The notes below the pieces were generated by a model. That model made no database searches. It saw only the letters and a program-made list of their open reading frames with translations, and was not told where the DNA came from. Source: Apostichopus japonicus (taxonomy: Eukaryota > Echinodermata > Holothuroidea > Aspidochirotida > Stichopodidae). Taken from it: a stretch of DNA of 64,000 nucleotides. Position numbers and translations under genes: made by a program. Shown here one piece after another: positions 34,801 through 46,466 of the stretch; the first letter of the stretch is position 1; each line of letters opens with the position of its first letter. The DNA is taken from positions 9,127,001 through 9,191,000 of the forward strand of contig NC_092563.1 of assembly GCF_037975245.1 (NCBI RefSeq). The letters run 5' to 3'.

Positions 34801-37800
34801 AGTTACGTCTTAATCGGGAAATGATGAAGTGGGAACTTGAAGCGAAGCAACAGATTCGAAATTCAACTGTTGAGAATATTGAAGGACGGAAAGGAACTTT
34901 ACTATTAGAACTTGAACATAAAATGACTGAAGAAATGAGCGAAATACGAGCTACCATTGGCGAAACATTGCAAGAACGAGAATTTGAGAGTGTTCGACAC
35001 CATTCCACTTTTTTTTACCGTGATTTAGATCTTTTCGAAAAGAACATTCTAGACACGGTGAAGAAAATGATACAGTTCGAATCCGATATCATCGGCAACG
35101 CCACAGCGAAAGAAAACCAAATTCTACCAAAGCTTAAGGCGGATTTGCGGAGACAAGTTCTTCCGGTTGCAGAAAAGCTGCAAAACGAATTCCTGCAAAG
35201 TTACAGTGGTAAGTCTAAAGAAGAAATATCTGAGCAAACTGAAGAGCTCGTGAAGACAACATTTGAAGAAGAGTGGTCAAAATGTATGAGAAATATCGAG
35301 CTTGTCCATCCGACAAATAGTGAAGAGCGAATTCGGCAAGACATTGAAGCTGACATTTATAGATGTGTCCAGGAGTGTCTGCAACATAGCAGTCATAGTA
35401 TGGCAATGAAAGATTTACTGACTACACACAAACTTGAAGGACTTTGTGAAATGACCCCAAGTGTCAAATCTGAAAGAGATGCAGAGGAAGCATTTCGACT
35501 AATAGGACCATGTGATAGAGAAATGACGAGGTTAATAAACGTCTTACTTGAATTTGTTGAAACCACATGTGGCAAAGAAGATTTTCAGTTCACTGAAGAA
35601 TTCTTGGACAGTGTCAGAAGGTTACTGACGAGCATCGTATCAAAGCCTTGCCCAGGATGTAGAGATAAAACAGCTTTGATCGTTATCCTGTCTTGTAACA
35701 TTGTGCAATCCGCAAATGTCCCACACAAGCAAAACATTTTGAAGAAGATCATTCGAAAACGGGAATTATTGGTCAAATTAAAACAATTTGACATACGTAC
35801 GGAGTGGAAAATAAAAGAACACGTAACTGCGTGTCTCAAAAGTGAAAAATTGAACTGCGCTTCGAAAGGCACGTTGAAGAAATTGACTAATTGGGTAATA
35901 ACAGACATGCTTGGCTGGGGATCAGACAACAGTGAAGAAAATTTCTTGAACAAAGTTCGAGCTAATCTTAATGACATCACGTCAAGAGTAGACGGAAAGA
36001 AGTGGTATTCGTTAGAAGCAACAAAGGATTTCGTTGCAAGCATTAGTGGATTATTGAATACATTTCGTTTGACAGATAAAAAAAAACGTGAGCATCTCCA
36101 GTGCGAAGCGTGTGGGTATTACATTCAAGAAGCCGTACGCTCTGAAATGGATGCGCTAGCTGAAAGCGTATCTTGGTCTGAAGTGCAAACATATATGGAC
36201 ATTTTCTCTGTAGACATCATCGATCAAATGACAAAATTGGTGGATACTGTCAAGGATCTTGTGCCTGTTGAAGTGGTTGAAATGTTAGTTGGTCTGTCAG
36301 AAGAAAACATTCAGAAGTTTGCCAATATGGTACCTACGGGGGACACACGACACACACTTGATAAGTGCTTTATGATGGAACTACCAATGCTAGAGAGGCA
36401 AGACGTCCATATTGTACTATCTATCGTGGCAGAAGCACGTCAGACGTTTCTTGCGCAGATCAAAAGTAATGGGTCGTACAGTTCCACTATAATGAGGGGT
36501 ATGATTACTTCCATTGACCAGGAGTTGAGCGCACGTAATGAATTGGGCCTACGGGAACAAATCGTTTCTATTGCATACTTTTGCTCCTGGGCCTTCCCGA
36601 TATGTGCTGATGTTCAAACTACATCTGAACAGGAAAACAGTGTAACGACGTTACTAGAGAAGGAAAAACACCCTTTGTATCAAGACTTCAAAACGTTATG
36701 TGACGGTACCTGCAAGGATCATATAGCAGCTAAATCGTTTAGCTCTATTATCGAGGAATCTCTGAGGCAATGTCTACAGAATCGAATCTGCACAGCAATG
36801 TTTGAGCGATTGAGTAAAGCTGGCGATGAAATATTCTGCAGCAGACCTCGTTTCTTAAAAGCCGTTTTAGAGAACCTCTGCGAAGAAGAAGATTTTGAAA
36901 ATTATATTGATTTTCTTAGGCGACACTCAACCTTTCTGCAAAAATGGACCTTATCTTTTATTGCCAAAGAATGCTGTGAAGTAACAGAGAATTGTATTCG
37001 AATCAAAGATATTGCAATGCATGAAATTGGTGAAATACTGCGAGAGACGGGAGAATCACTGGATGCAACATTGCGTTCTTTGCGAGCAGAAAGTGAAGGC
37101 GACATTTCCTTTGAAAAGTGGGTTGAAACCTTTACCGAGTATTTTGAAAAATCAGTAAAGTCATCTTTAAACGAAGAAGATATATCTGAAATGACCATGT
37201 ACACAGTTATATCCGACTATGACGTATTTGGTGCAGAATGTAAAAATCTTGTTCAGAATACTATGCAACCGAAACTATTGCAACATGCGGACCTTCCAGA
37301 TACTAGCTGCATCGAAAAAATCAAGGAATGGTTTGAAGACCTTCCCAAACAATTGCATATTCTTCTAGCTCACGCGATGCAGGGATGTGGAACCCAGTGT
37401 CCGTTTTGCAGGACGCTTTGTGACGACACCGTCAAAGAACACAAAGTGCATTTTTCTAATCTACATTTTCCTACTGGTGTAGGTGGTTGGCGAGTTCGCC
37501 GTAGTAGAAAGCTGGTATGTAATACTTGTACTGCAAACGTCGCATCAAGAAGAACGTATCTCAAATGTGACTGTCCCGGACGAACGTGTGCACACATCCC
37601 AACACCATACAAGGAATACAGGAATGATTATCCGGAGTGGGATATCAAACCAATCTCTGATTATGAAGCAACCCTCTACTGGAAGTGGGTGCTTTCGCGA
37701 TTTAACGACGACTTTGCAAGATACTACAATTGCAAAAGGGCGTCCATTCCATGGGGAACAGTTACAAAGGAAGAGGCCCTATCAAGCATAAGAAATGATA

Positions 37801-37805
37801 CTTGA
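31888..37805 (+). CDS. Gene 1 giant exon: VLIG/URGCP-type very large GTPase
   Basis: A single 5,918-nt exon (acceptor GTAACAG/, phase 1) to TGA at 37803. Order of parts: a Ser/Gln-rich linker; a helical region; a first, degenerate G domain with GIPGFSKS at 32580-32603 in place of a P-loop, and NLRGD at 32784-32798, as in URGCP/VLIG N-terminal halves; a coiled-coil stretch around 33350-33700; a canonical G domain with P-loop GIQSSGKS at 33993-34016 and G3 DTEGL at 34152-34166; a long helical region; and a Cys/His-rich C-terminus starting CGTQCPFC (37386-37409), then YWKWVLSRFNDDFARYY, the family's usual tail. Vertebrate relatives are interferon-inducible, cytosolic or nuclear, of poorly known biochemistry. 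A one-exon body is typical of the family. Intact, with no frameshift. Role in innate defence is inferred from family. Confidence 0.93.
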
Positions 37806-39590
37806 CTTCGATAGACGTTCGGGCATAGGTTATATGCGTGTCATGGTTAAATGTATATATTCGGTTTTAACCAATAACAATGGGAGGGACCTAGTAGAGG
37901 AAGGATATGTGTGTACTAGGCATATGTGTGCGTGTGTGGGAGGAGTTGGGGTGGGTGCAATCGTTGCATAACAGTCGTGGCTTTAGGTAGAACCGATTGA
38001 GATTACAGTAACTAAGAAGAAAAATATGTTCAAAACAAAATTGTATTTCAACATCTAGTCGAAAATCAAAGCTCCCTGAATTTTAATTAACTACGTAGGG
38101 TAAATTAATATTTACACTATTGACTCTGCGCAAATACTGGTGGGATAATCACAACATTATTCAGACTATTTCCGCGAATGGTATGAATAATTTCTGACTG
38201 TCATCGGAGTCACCATTGTACTAAAAATCGAGTAATTTTTTGTTATGTTCATACTCAGTTTAAAGGGCTGTCTTTGTTTAATTGCTTATACTGCAGCAGT
38301 ATATTTTAATATCTTTACGACATTTAGTTTCGTAACATGCTTGTTTTGACTAAATATTATGCTTTTTCGCTATTTAGTTTATGTCTAGATTTCAACGGGA
38401 CCTACTTTAAAGATAATGTCAAGAAAATCACTTTCGAGAAAGGGCTGTCGGATTATATTATGAAGACATATTTAAATACATCTCTTTCGCAATGTTTTTG
38501 TCGTTATAGCTTATGGGAACAAAAGTCACCATAATTTAACATATAATGTAATTTACGTAAACACCTTGCACAGATAGCACTAGCTTGCTTTCGTATAAAA
38601 TATTGACACTGTTTGGTCACTTGATGGTTGATACGCCAATGAAAGTAACTGTTGCCGTCATGTTTACATTTGATTTGCGTGTGAATGTGACACATTAGAT
38701 TGTAGATATGTTGTCCCATGCAAGAATCTCTTCCAGGTGGCAAGTTTGACACACGTCTAACATATTTAGGTGAAAGGTTATCTGTCGCAATGTTTTTGTC
38801 GTTATAGCTTATGGGAACAAAAGTCACCATAATTTAACATATAATGTAATTTACGTAAATACCTTGCACAGATAGCACTAGCTTGCTTTCGTATAAAATA
38901 TTGACACTGTTTGGTCACTTGATGGTTGATACGCCAATGAAAGTAACTGTTGCCGTCATGTTTACATTTGATTTGCGTGTGAATGTGACACATTAGGTTG
39001 TAGATATGTTGTCCCATGCAAGAATCTCTTCCAGGTGGCAAGTTTGACACACGTCTAACATATTTAGGTGAAAGGTTATCTGTTGTTAATTAAAAATCAG
39101 TAATTTCTTTCATTGACAAAATAAATTCAAGGAAATGGTTGATATGGCTTATTGAGATTTCATTTATATAGGCCTATCTATGTAGTCTTTGTGGTTATCT
39201 GGTGTAAGACGTGATTTTGCAAGTAAATAAATCCCTTCCAAAGTACGTTAATTTTATTACCAACTCTACAGTTTGTTTAACGGAAATACCATTTTCTTTA
39301 TGATTATATAAGGGAGAAGAGTTATGTATACTTTCTGTATTTTTCATACCATAAATAGGAAAAAAGGTTGCGGCAGGTAAACTATTAAGGACTTCAATGT
39401 AATGTTTGATATCTACCCAACGATTCGTAAAGACGGGTTAGGTTTGGTAAGCCGGGTTTTTGGTTCATATCACAGTATTAATTAGACTGGACTTACTTGG
39501 TATGATTAAATAGCCATAATGCCATTATCTTTGGCTGTCTTAGAATGTACGTTTGTATGGCTTAAGTATGGTGGAAGTAGCTTGAAGTTC
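37806..39590 (+). other. 3' flank / probable 3' UTR of gene 1
   Basis: Collinear with 62285-64000 after gene 2. The first AATAAA I find is at 39120-39125, matched at 63474-63479, which would give a 3' UTR of 1.2-1.3 kb. This is tentative, as other signals could be used. No further gene seen. Confidence 0.35.
38487..39080. repeat. 297-bp tandem duplication in gene 1 3' flank
   Basis: 38487-38783 and 38784-39080 are nearly identical, both starting TCGCAATGTTTTTGTCG. Gene 2 has a single copy (about 63146-63442). The very low divergence marks it as recent. The minus-strand frames it contains (up to 108 codons) exist in duplicate only because of this repeat. Confidence 0.95.
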
Positions 39591-40112
39591 AGTACCATCA
39601 AGATTATCTGTACTTCACCCAATCTCTTAAAAGTTTGTCATTTCTTTGTAGTGTTTTAGTAATGATGATAACGAAGATAAGTGCTCACCTGTTAGCCTAG
39701 AAAATTATTTCTCTCTCTTTCAGTCTTTCCAGCACACTAGACCAGATGCAAAGCTACAACTTTAATAAACATTTAACATGAAACGCCTTTCGGAATGCTT
39801 CGGATCACACTTCATTTAATTTAGGACGTAAGGTAGATCGTAGAATAGAAAATGTAATTTGTTTAGCATAAACTCTTTCAATTGATATACAAGTATTCCA
39901 AATCGTATATGGTAACTTTGTATGCACTGTTAGACGGGTAAAAAAAAACAATCATATTAAGGTTATCCTTTAATAAATGAGGTAAAAGGTAAAAGGATCT
40001 CTGTTGTGTTATTTTTCATGAGAGAATCTTTCCCCCCGAAATTAACTTTAATAGAAAATGTTTAGGTGGCTATATCAGGTACTTTAGAAGGAAGATGAGA
40101 AACATCGTTTTT

Positions 40113-43100
40113 GGTTCCTTGCTTTTTGCAAAGCAAGGAACCTATGCGTTCAACTTGGCATGTGAGTGTGTGTGTGTGCGTGTGTGTGTGCGTGTGTGTA
40201 TGTGACGCTTGGCTTGTGTACACGATATCTCAATAAGGAAATGATGCGTCATGATGAAACTTGTTGGGTGGATAGCCCATAGTAAGAGGAAGATCCCTAT
40301 TGTTTTTGGTGCCCGCAAAGGTCACCAAAGGTCAGTTAGATGCCAAAAACCAATATATTAAAAACAGCAATAACTCCCATTGACAGGGTCCGACATGGTT
40401 GATATTTTGGGAGTAGTTGTGAATGGGGTAAGGCATCGTTTCCAAACATAACGGTAACGTGATCGAAGGTCAACAAAGGTCAATTAATGATAAAAAACTA
40501 GTATTTTTGCGATAACTTGAGAACGAAATGTCCGTTAAGGTTGGGAGTTGCTTCAATGTAATCCAACTGTCGACCCGCACCTGGGTGACCCTTGACCTCA
40601 ATTTGACCTTTGGTGACCTTTACGTGTTTTGGGGGATTTTTACAGTTTTGATGCTATTTTCAGATGTCAAAGGTACCTTCTGAACATAAATGTCAATAGG
40701 TTGACCCCGTGTGACCTTTATGTGCGAAGTTATATGGGGTCAAAGTTTTTCGGTCGCAGTTAGGATGGTTGCACAGACTTGTCGTTTTGTTTTTTGGAAT
40801 CAGGAGATTAAACTACATCTGAAACCAAGGTCAAAAGGTCAAAGGTCACATTAGAAAAAATGTGCTTATTGTGGGAGGAAACGAGCAATAAAGAAAATGC
40901 TTGGTTTTGATGCTAGATTTGGATACCAAAGGTACCTTCCGATCAAAAATGTTAATGGGTTGACACCCGTGTGACCTTCGTGTGCGAAGTTATACGAGGT
41001 CAAAGTTAATTTTCAGACATTTAATGCAATAACTCCCAGTTCCAAGGTGTGACGTGGTTGATATTTTTGGACAAGTTGCAAATGGTATAGGGGAATATTT
41101 TCAAACTTAACGGTCATGTGATCCGAGGTCACCAAAGGTCAATTAATGTTAAAAAACTAGTATTTTGGGAGGAGAAAATGGGCAAAGAAAAAATGTTTGA
41201 ATTTGTCTAGTTTGATGCTCTATTTAGGTCTCACCGATCAAAAATGTCAATAAGTTGACACAAGGTGACCTTTGTGTGTTAAGTTATATGAGGTCAAAGT
41301 TAATTTTCAGACATTTAGTGTAATAACTCCCAGTGCCAAGGTATTACACGGTTGATATTTTGGGACAAGTTGCAAATGGTATAGGGGAATATTTTCAAAC
41401 TTAACGGTCATGTGATCCGAGGTCACCAAAGGTCAATTAATGATAAAAAACTAGTATTTTTGCGATAACTTGAGAACAAATTGTCCGTTAGAGTTGGGAG
41501 TTGCTTCAATGTAATCCAATTGTCGACCCGCATCTGGGTGACCCTTGACCTCAATTTGACCTCTGGTGACCTCTGGTGACCTTTTTGTGTTTTGTGGATT
41601 TTTACAGTTTCGATGCTATTTTCAGATGTTAAAGGTACCTTCTGATCGTAAATGTCAATGGGTTGACCCCTGTGTGACCTTTGTGTGCGAAGTTATACGA
41701 GGTCAAAGTTAATTTTCAGACATTTAATGCAATAACTCCCAGTTCCAAGGTGTGACACGGTTGATATTTTTGGAGTAGTTGCAAATGGTATAGGGTAATA
41801 TTTTCAAACTTAACGGTCATGTGATCCAAGGTCACCAAAGGTCAATTAATGATAAAAAACTAGTATTTTTGTGATAACTTGAGAACGAATTGTCAGTTAG
41901 GGTTGGGAGTTGCTTCTACGTAATCCAATTGTCGACCCACATCTGGGTGACCCTTGACCTCAATTTGACCTCTAGTGACCTTTTTGTGTTTTGTGGATTT
42001 TTACAGTTTTGATGCTATTTTCAGATGTTAAAGGTACCTTCTGATCATAAATGTCAATAGGTTGACCCCTTGATGAGCTTTGTGTGTGAAGTTATAAGAG
42101 GTCAAAGTTAATTTTCAGACATTTAATGCAACAACTCCCAGTTCCAAGGTGTGACATGGTTGATATTTTTGGACAAGTTGCAAATGGTATAGGGGAATAT
42201 TTTCAAACTTAACGGTCATGAGATCCGAGGTCACCAAAGGTCAATTAATGTCAAAAAACTAGTATTTTGGGGGTAGAAAATGGGCAAAGAAAAAAATGTT
42301 TGAATTTTTATAGTTTGGTGCTCTAATTTAGGTCTCATCAATCAAAAATGTCAATAAGTTGACCCAAGGTGACCTTTGTATGTTAAGTTATATGAGGTCA
42401 AAGTTAATTTTCAGAAATTTAGTGTAATAACTCCCAGTGCCAAGGTGTTACACAGTTGATATTTTGAGGCAAGTTGCAAATGGTATAGGGGAATATTTTC
42501 AAACTAAACGGTCATTTGATCCGAGGTCACCAAAGGTCAATTAATGATAAAAAAACTAGTATTTTTGCGATAACTTGAGAAAAAATTGTCCGTTAGGGTT
42601 GGGAGTTGCTTCAATGTAATCCAATTGTTGACCCGCATCTGGGTGACCCTTGACCTCAATTTGATCTCTGGTGACCTTTTTAGTGTTTTGTGGATTTTTA
42701 CAGTTTCGATGCTATTTTCAGATGTTAAAGGTAACTTCTGATCATAAATGTCAATAGGTTGACCCCCGTGTGACCTTCTTGTGCGAAGTTATATGAGGTC
42801 AAAGTTAATTTTCAGACATTTAATGCAATAACTCCCAGTTCCAAGGTGTGACGTGGTTGATATTTTTGGAGTAGTTGCAAATGGTATAGGGGAATATTTT
42901 CCAACATAACGGTTATGTGATACAAGGTCACCAAAGGTCAATTAATGATAAAAAAACTAGTATTTTTGCGATAACTTGAGAACAAATTGTCCGTTAGAGT
43001 TGGGAGTTGCTTCAATGAAATCCAATTGTCGACCCGCATCTGGGTGACCCTTGACCTCAATTTGACCTCTGGTGACCTTTTCGTGTTTTGTGGATTTTTT

Positions 43101-43898
43101 ACAGTTTCGATGCTATTTTCAGATGTTAAAGACGTGTACCTTCTGATCATAAATGTCAATAGGTTGACCCCTGTGTGACCTTCGTGTGCGAAGTTATATG
43201 AGGTCAAAGTTAATTTTCAGACATTTAATGCAATAACTCCCAGTTCCCAGGTGTGACAAGGTTGATTTTTTTGGACAAGTTGCAAATGGTATAGGGGAAT
43301 ATTTTCAAACTTAACGGTCATGTGATCCAAGGTCACCAAAGGTCAGCTAATGTTAAAAAAGTAGTATTTTGGGGGAGAAAATGGGCAAAGAAAATTTTTT
43401 TGAATTTTTACAGTCATGCTCCCTTTAGGTCTCACCGATCAAAAATGTCAATTGGTTGACCTCCGGGTGACCTTTGTGTGTGAAGTTACATACAAGTTCA
43501 AAGTTAATTTTTTGACATTTAATGCAATTAAATCTCAATGCCAAGGTGTGACATGGTTGATATTTTGGAACAAGTTGTGAATGGGGTGGTGGAACATTTT
43601 GAAACTTAAAGGTCATGTCATCTGAGGTCACCATTGTTATCATATCTGTTGACACGCTTGTAGGTCTCTTATATTTCTTACATTTTTGACGCCATATTTA
43701 GATCTCAAAAAGTGCCTTTTGATCAAAAATCTGATCACATTTTGTGATCACAAAAGTGTTGGCTATAGTGTTGGTTACTTTATGGGAACATGTAGGACCA
43801 CAATTACTTGGACTATTTCAGCCCAATCTTGCTTGATAATATTATGTGTATTGTCATTTACCCCAAGCAAGGAACCACGGTGCCCTTGGGCTCTTGTT
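40113..43898. repeat. 3.8-kb AGGTCA-rich repeat, second copy
   Basis: Same ends as 25581-28944: the 5' hairpin GGTTCCTTGC/GCAAGGAACC and the 3' end CCCCAAGCAAGGAACCAC...GGGCTCTTGTT. Here the hairpin is perfect, and the internal units are arranged differently: the ACTAGTATT (or ACTAGTATTT) marker falls at about 40497, 41156, 41450, 41869, 42258, 42555 and 42956, with spacings of 659, 294, 419, 389, 297 and 401, showing two alternating unit types. I count nine AGGTCA-N4-AGGTCA sites, one with spacer ACAA. It lies 2.3 kb after gene 1. No transposase frame; the 63- to 89-codon frames inside are by-products. Confidence 0.8.
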
Positions 43899-44459
43899 AT
43901 GAATTCGTTTGAAAACTTTCGGGATAGTTCAGTGTGCTTAACTTTCTGTTAATGTTAATGTTAAAACGTTTTTAAAAACATAATGATGAATGAAATAACT
44001 TTTCATAGCCTTTTTAATGAACGCATTGAACGCAGGATATATGGTTGCGTATATGGTTGCGTTAATAACTACTTCATTTGTGGTGGGGTGGAACGGGATG
44101 TACATTCCATGCAACCCCCTTCCCCGAATTCTCCATTTCCCCGGAACCTAACCTACTTGCTGAACACTTTCATTTGTGACATTGTACGCATGGAATTATA
44201 GGCACGAACGTACGATCAGTAGGCCTACATAAAAGCAACCTACTGACATTTGTCCTGGTTTTTTAGTGTGCATTACTGTAATATTATCTTAATATACTTT
44301 TCTTTTTAAGTACTTAGAACATGATTCGTGTAAATAAAGAATACTAGTTAAGAAAACACAAAGTCTAACAAAGGGACCTGGATGATCTTCTTTGGCAGTT
44401 TAATTTGAAAGGACAGGTTTGTAGTTTCGATCGTATAAGTTTTCGTTCTGTCTTCACAG
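43899..44459. other. Region without recognisable gene
   Basis: AT-rich spacer between the repeat and the EGF-like exon; nothing supported. Confidence 0.4.
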
Positions 44460-44591
44460 CAACTGGCTTAGGTCGATATGGTCAGGAGGGGGAACTGTGG
44501 TGCAGTTACTGCTGGGAAGTCCTCATATGCCAAGTGGACCCATATGGGTGTTCATGTGCAGATGGATACATGGGCCAAGGCTGTCATAATG
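44460..44591 (+). CDS. EGF-like exon 1 of an unidentified gene
   Basis: Acceptor GTCTTCACAG/ and donor AATG/gtaggt enclose 132 nt in phase 1-1. It reads ATGLGRYGQEGELWCSYCWE, then VLICQVDPYGCSCADGY and MGQGCHN. The ending C-x-C-x-x-G-[YW]-x-G-x-x-C is the classic EGF signature. Phase 1-1 exons are usual for EGF modules of secreted or receptor proteins such as the Tie, MEGF and scavenger-receptor types. A following EGF exon lies at 46163. No signal peptide or transmembrane or kinase exon is in reach, so this is a fragment of a gene or a gene remnant sitting between the two GTPase genes. Confidence 0.6.
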
Positions 44592-44700
44592 GTAGGTTCA
44601 ATTAACACGTCACTTTGTTATTATGAAACCATGTTATTTTTCATTTGTTTTTCTTCATGGGCTGGGTGCTGAATTAAAAAAATAAGAGTAGCCTAATATT

Positions 44701-46116
44701 ACGGAGAGCCAAACGTTCCATAAATGTCGAAAAAGAAAGTGAAATGTCCAAGTTAATATACATATATATGTCCAATTCGAAATCAACATGTTACAATTCC
44801 ATATATACATGTCGAAACAAAATAACAATATGTCATTACGTTTATCAATATGTCAAATTCAACATCAGCATGTCGAAAACTTGTAACAGCATGCCACTAC
44901 TTGGCATTTATGCCTCTATGGAAGACCATATAACATATGTGCGTCTGTCTGCTCAGTACCATCTCTACAACATCGGAAGAATACGAAAATACCTCACCAC
45001 AGAAGCCACAGAGCAGTTAATCCATGCTTTCATAACATCTAAACTGGATTAATGCAATGCACTTTTCTGTAGACTACCAGTTAAACAAATAAAACGACTG
45101 CAAAGGCTCCAAAACACAGCAGTAAGGATTGTTACACTAACGAGAACATCAAGTCATATTACCCCAGTATTGCATGATCTTCATTGGCTGCCGGTATCTC
45201 AGCGGATTAGGTTTAAAGTCCTTCTTGTGTTCAAGTGCCAGAACAACATGGTACTTCCATATCTGAAGATCTCATCCGCCCTTATTAGCCAACAAGAGCC
45301 CTACGGTCTGCTGGTCAGAGTCGTCTGGAGGTACCGATCACAAAAAAAAAACCGGCCATGGGAAAAGAGATTTTTGCGTGGCTGGGCCACGCCTCTGGAA
45401 TGAGCTGCCAGCTGAACTCAGAACTGTTTTTAGTCTTACGACATTCAAGTCAAAGCTGGAAACCTTTCTTTTTAGACAGAATTACTGCAATTTTTAAACT
45501 GTTTATTAAATTCTGTTCATGTGCAATACTCCAACAAACTCAAACGTGCATGTTTTTTTTTCATACTCATTTATATTGTATTTTATTCTGCATTTTTACT
45601 ACATATTTTGTGTCATATATATTTTTATTTGCTGTTACATAGCGTTTTAGAGCACTTTCATGGATTTAACGCTTTACAAGATGAATTATTATGTTATTAT
45701 TATACTACATTGATCATGTCAACATTGCTTGCTAGATACAATATTGACGTCATACTATAATGTTGGCACATCGGTGAGCGCCATCGTTTCATGAATACCA
45801 AAACTGTATATATATGTCGAAATTTATATGAGAATGTCCAAAACTTGTGTCAGCATGTTGAGACAAGGAAATAAAATATTCAAGCCGTAGAGATCACGTT
45901 GATGCCTTAGTGCAATTTTTGGGCCCTATGTCTATATTCACATGATTAATTCCTGTGTGGGCAATTGAGCCTTTGAGGTTGCTGCATGTGCCCCGTTACA
46001 GTTAAAAAATGAAGTCGTAGATGGTATTTTGGAAACCGCAATGTCCAATAGGGCCAACACCTCTAAAAGAATTATCCTGCTTTTTGTTAACATTAATGGA
46101 ACGTTTGGCTCTCCGT
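44701..46116. mobile_element. TIR element in the EGF intron (ACGGAGAGCCAAACGTTCCAT ends)
   Basis: ACGGAGAGCCAAACGTTCCA at 44701-44720 is repeated inverted at about 46097-46116. Internal sequence near both ends is full of (C)ATGTCGAAA / ATGTCCAA motifs in AT-rich context. Flanks AATAT on both sides may be the target duplication, but offset gaps make this uncertain. A LINE 3' fragment lies inside. No transposase recognised. Confidence 0.65.
44935..45500 (+). pseudogene. LINE reverse transcriptase 3' fragment (CR1/L2-like), frameshifted
   Basis: Pieces in shifting frames read YHLYNIGRIRKYLTTEATEQ, LIHAFITSKLD, then after a stop CNALFCRLPVKQIKRLQRLQ, VLHDLHWLPVSQRIRFK, and later a WNELPAEL-like stretch near 45405. 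This is the connection/C-terminal region of CR1/L2-type non-LTR elements. It has several frameshifts and in-frame stops, no catalytic core and no endonuclease. Confidence 0.85.
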
Positions 46117-46162
46117 ACAATATGGCAATGCCATTTTGTTCTTTTCTTCCAAGTCTTTTCAG

Positions 46163-46312
46163 AATGCGAACTAGGAACGTTTGGAGCGAATTGTGAGGTT
46201 GAATGTCATTGTGTAGATAACAGCCTCTGTGACTTCATGACCGGATCTTGTGACAGTTCTGGAGGATGCCAGACTAATTGGGCTGGACATACTTGTCAAA
46301 TTTTCACGGCGG
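46163..46312 (+). CDS. EGF-like exon 2 of the same gene
   Basis: Acceptor AAGTCTTTTCAG/ in phase 1, then ECELGTFGANCEVECHCVDN, SLCDFMTGSCDSSGGC and QTNWAGHTCQ. The C-x-LGTFGxNCexxCHC start and C-D-x-x-TG-x-C...GCxxxWAGxxC pattern is the laminin-type/MEGF style of EGF repeat. A donor at GGCGG/gttcta (46312/46313) would keep phase 1 and give 150 nt; otherwise the frame runs to a stop at 46405. No downstream exon is visible before gene 2, so a truncated gene is possible. Confidence 0.6.
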
Positions 46313-46466
46313 GTTCTACATCATCAAAAGACAGTCGACTGGGAAAACTGATTAGACTGATGATATACAAAGAAATTAGTTCTAAACATCTGACAGTTCT
46401 CATGTAATTCCTACAACGCGTGTTCGAGATATTTATTTTGAAGTTGTTATACAGTTTGTACTATAT

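Larger units (their letters stand above)
13532..37805 (+). other. Gene 1 model: linker-rich DED-like/VLIG giant GTPase
   Basis: Proposed join: 13532-13546 (or 4530-4544), 22337-22469, 23594-23683, 24245-24328, 24951-25103, 29019-29108, 29590-29679, 30513-30860, 31888-37805. Lengths sum to 6,921 nt, a multiple of three, predicting about 2,306 aa. All junctions from 22469 onward are phase 1. Predicted order: Gly2/polybasic N-terminus, disordered linkers (one per short exon), DED-like domain, pseudo-G domain, active G domain, Cys-rich tail. The 3' half is firm, the linker exons likely, the first exon tentative. Skipping any phase 1-1 exon would preserve the frame, so several isoforms are possible. 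Confidence 0.6.
25110..39590. repeat. Gene-level segmental duplication, unit 1
   Basis: From about 25120 (TTTGTTATTCGTGG) to at least 39590 this region aligns collinearly with 53495 to the window end, exons, introns and 3' flank included. Unit-1-only sequences are the repeat 25581-28944, the SINE-like/microsatellite tract around 29820-30060 and a 297-bp tandem duplication at 38487-39080. The unit holds linker, DED-like and giant GTPase exons but not the distal 5' exons, so the two genes have unrelated N-terminal starts. Confidence 0.85.

Noticed and set aside
32539-37612. Many minus-strand frames of 60-152 codons opposite the giant exons
   Set aside because: Antisense shadows of the GTPase coding sequence, repeated in both genes at matching positions.
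44744-45052. Short gene frame with MSKLIYIYMSNSKS...
   Set aside because: It starts in the TIR element's ATGTC-rich end and runs into the LINE fragment; not a gene.
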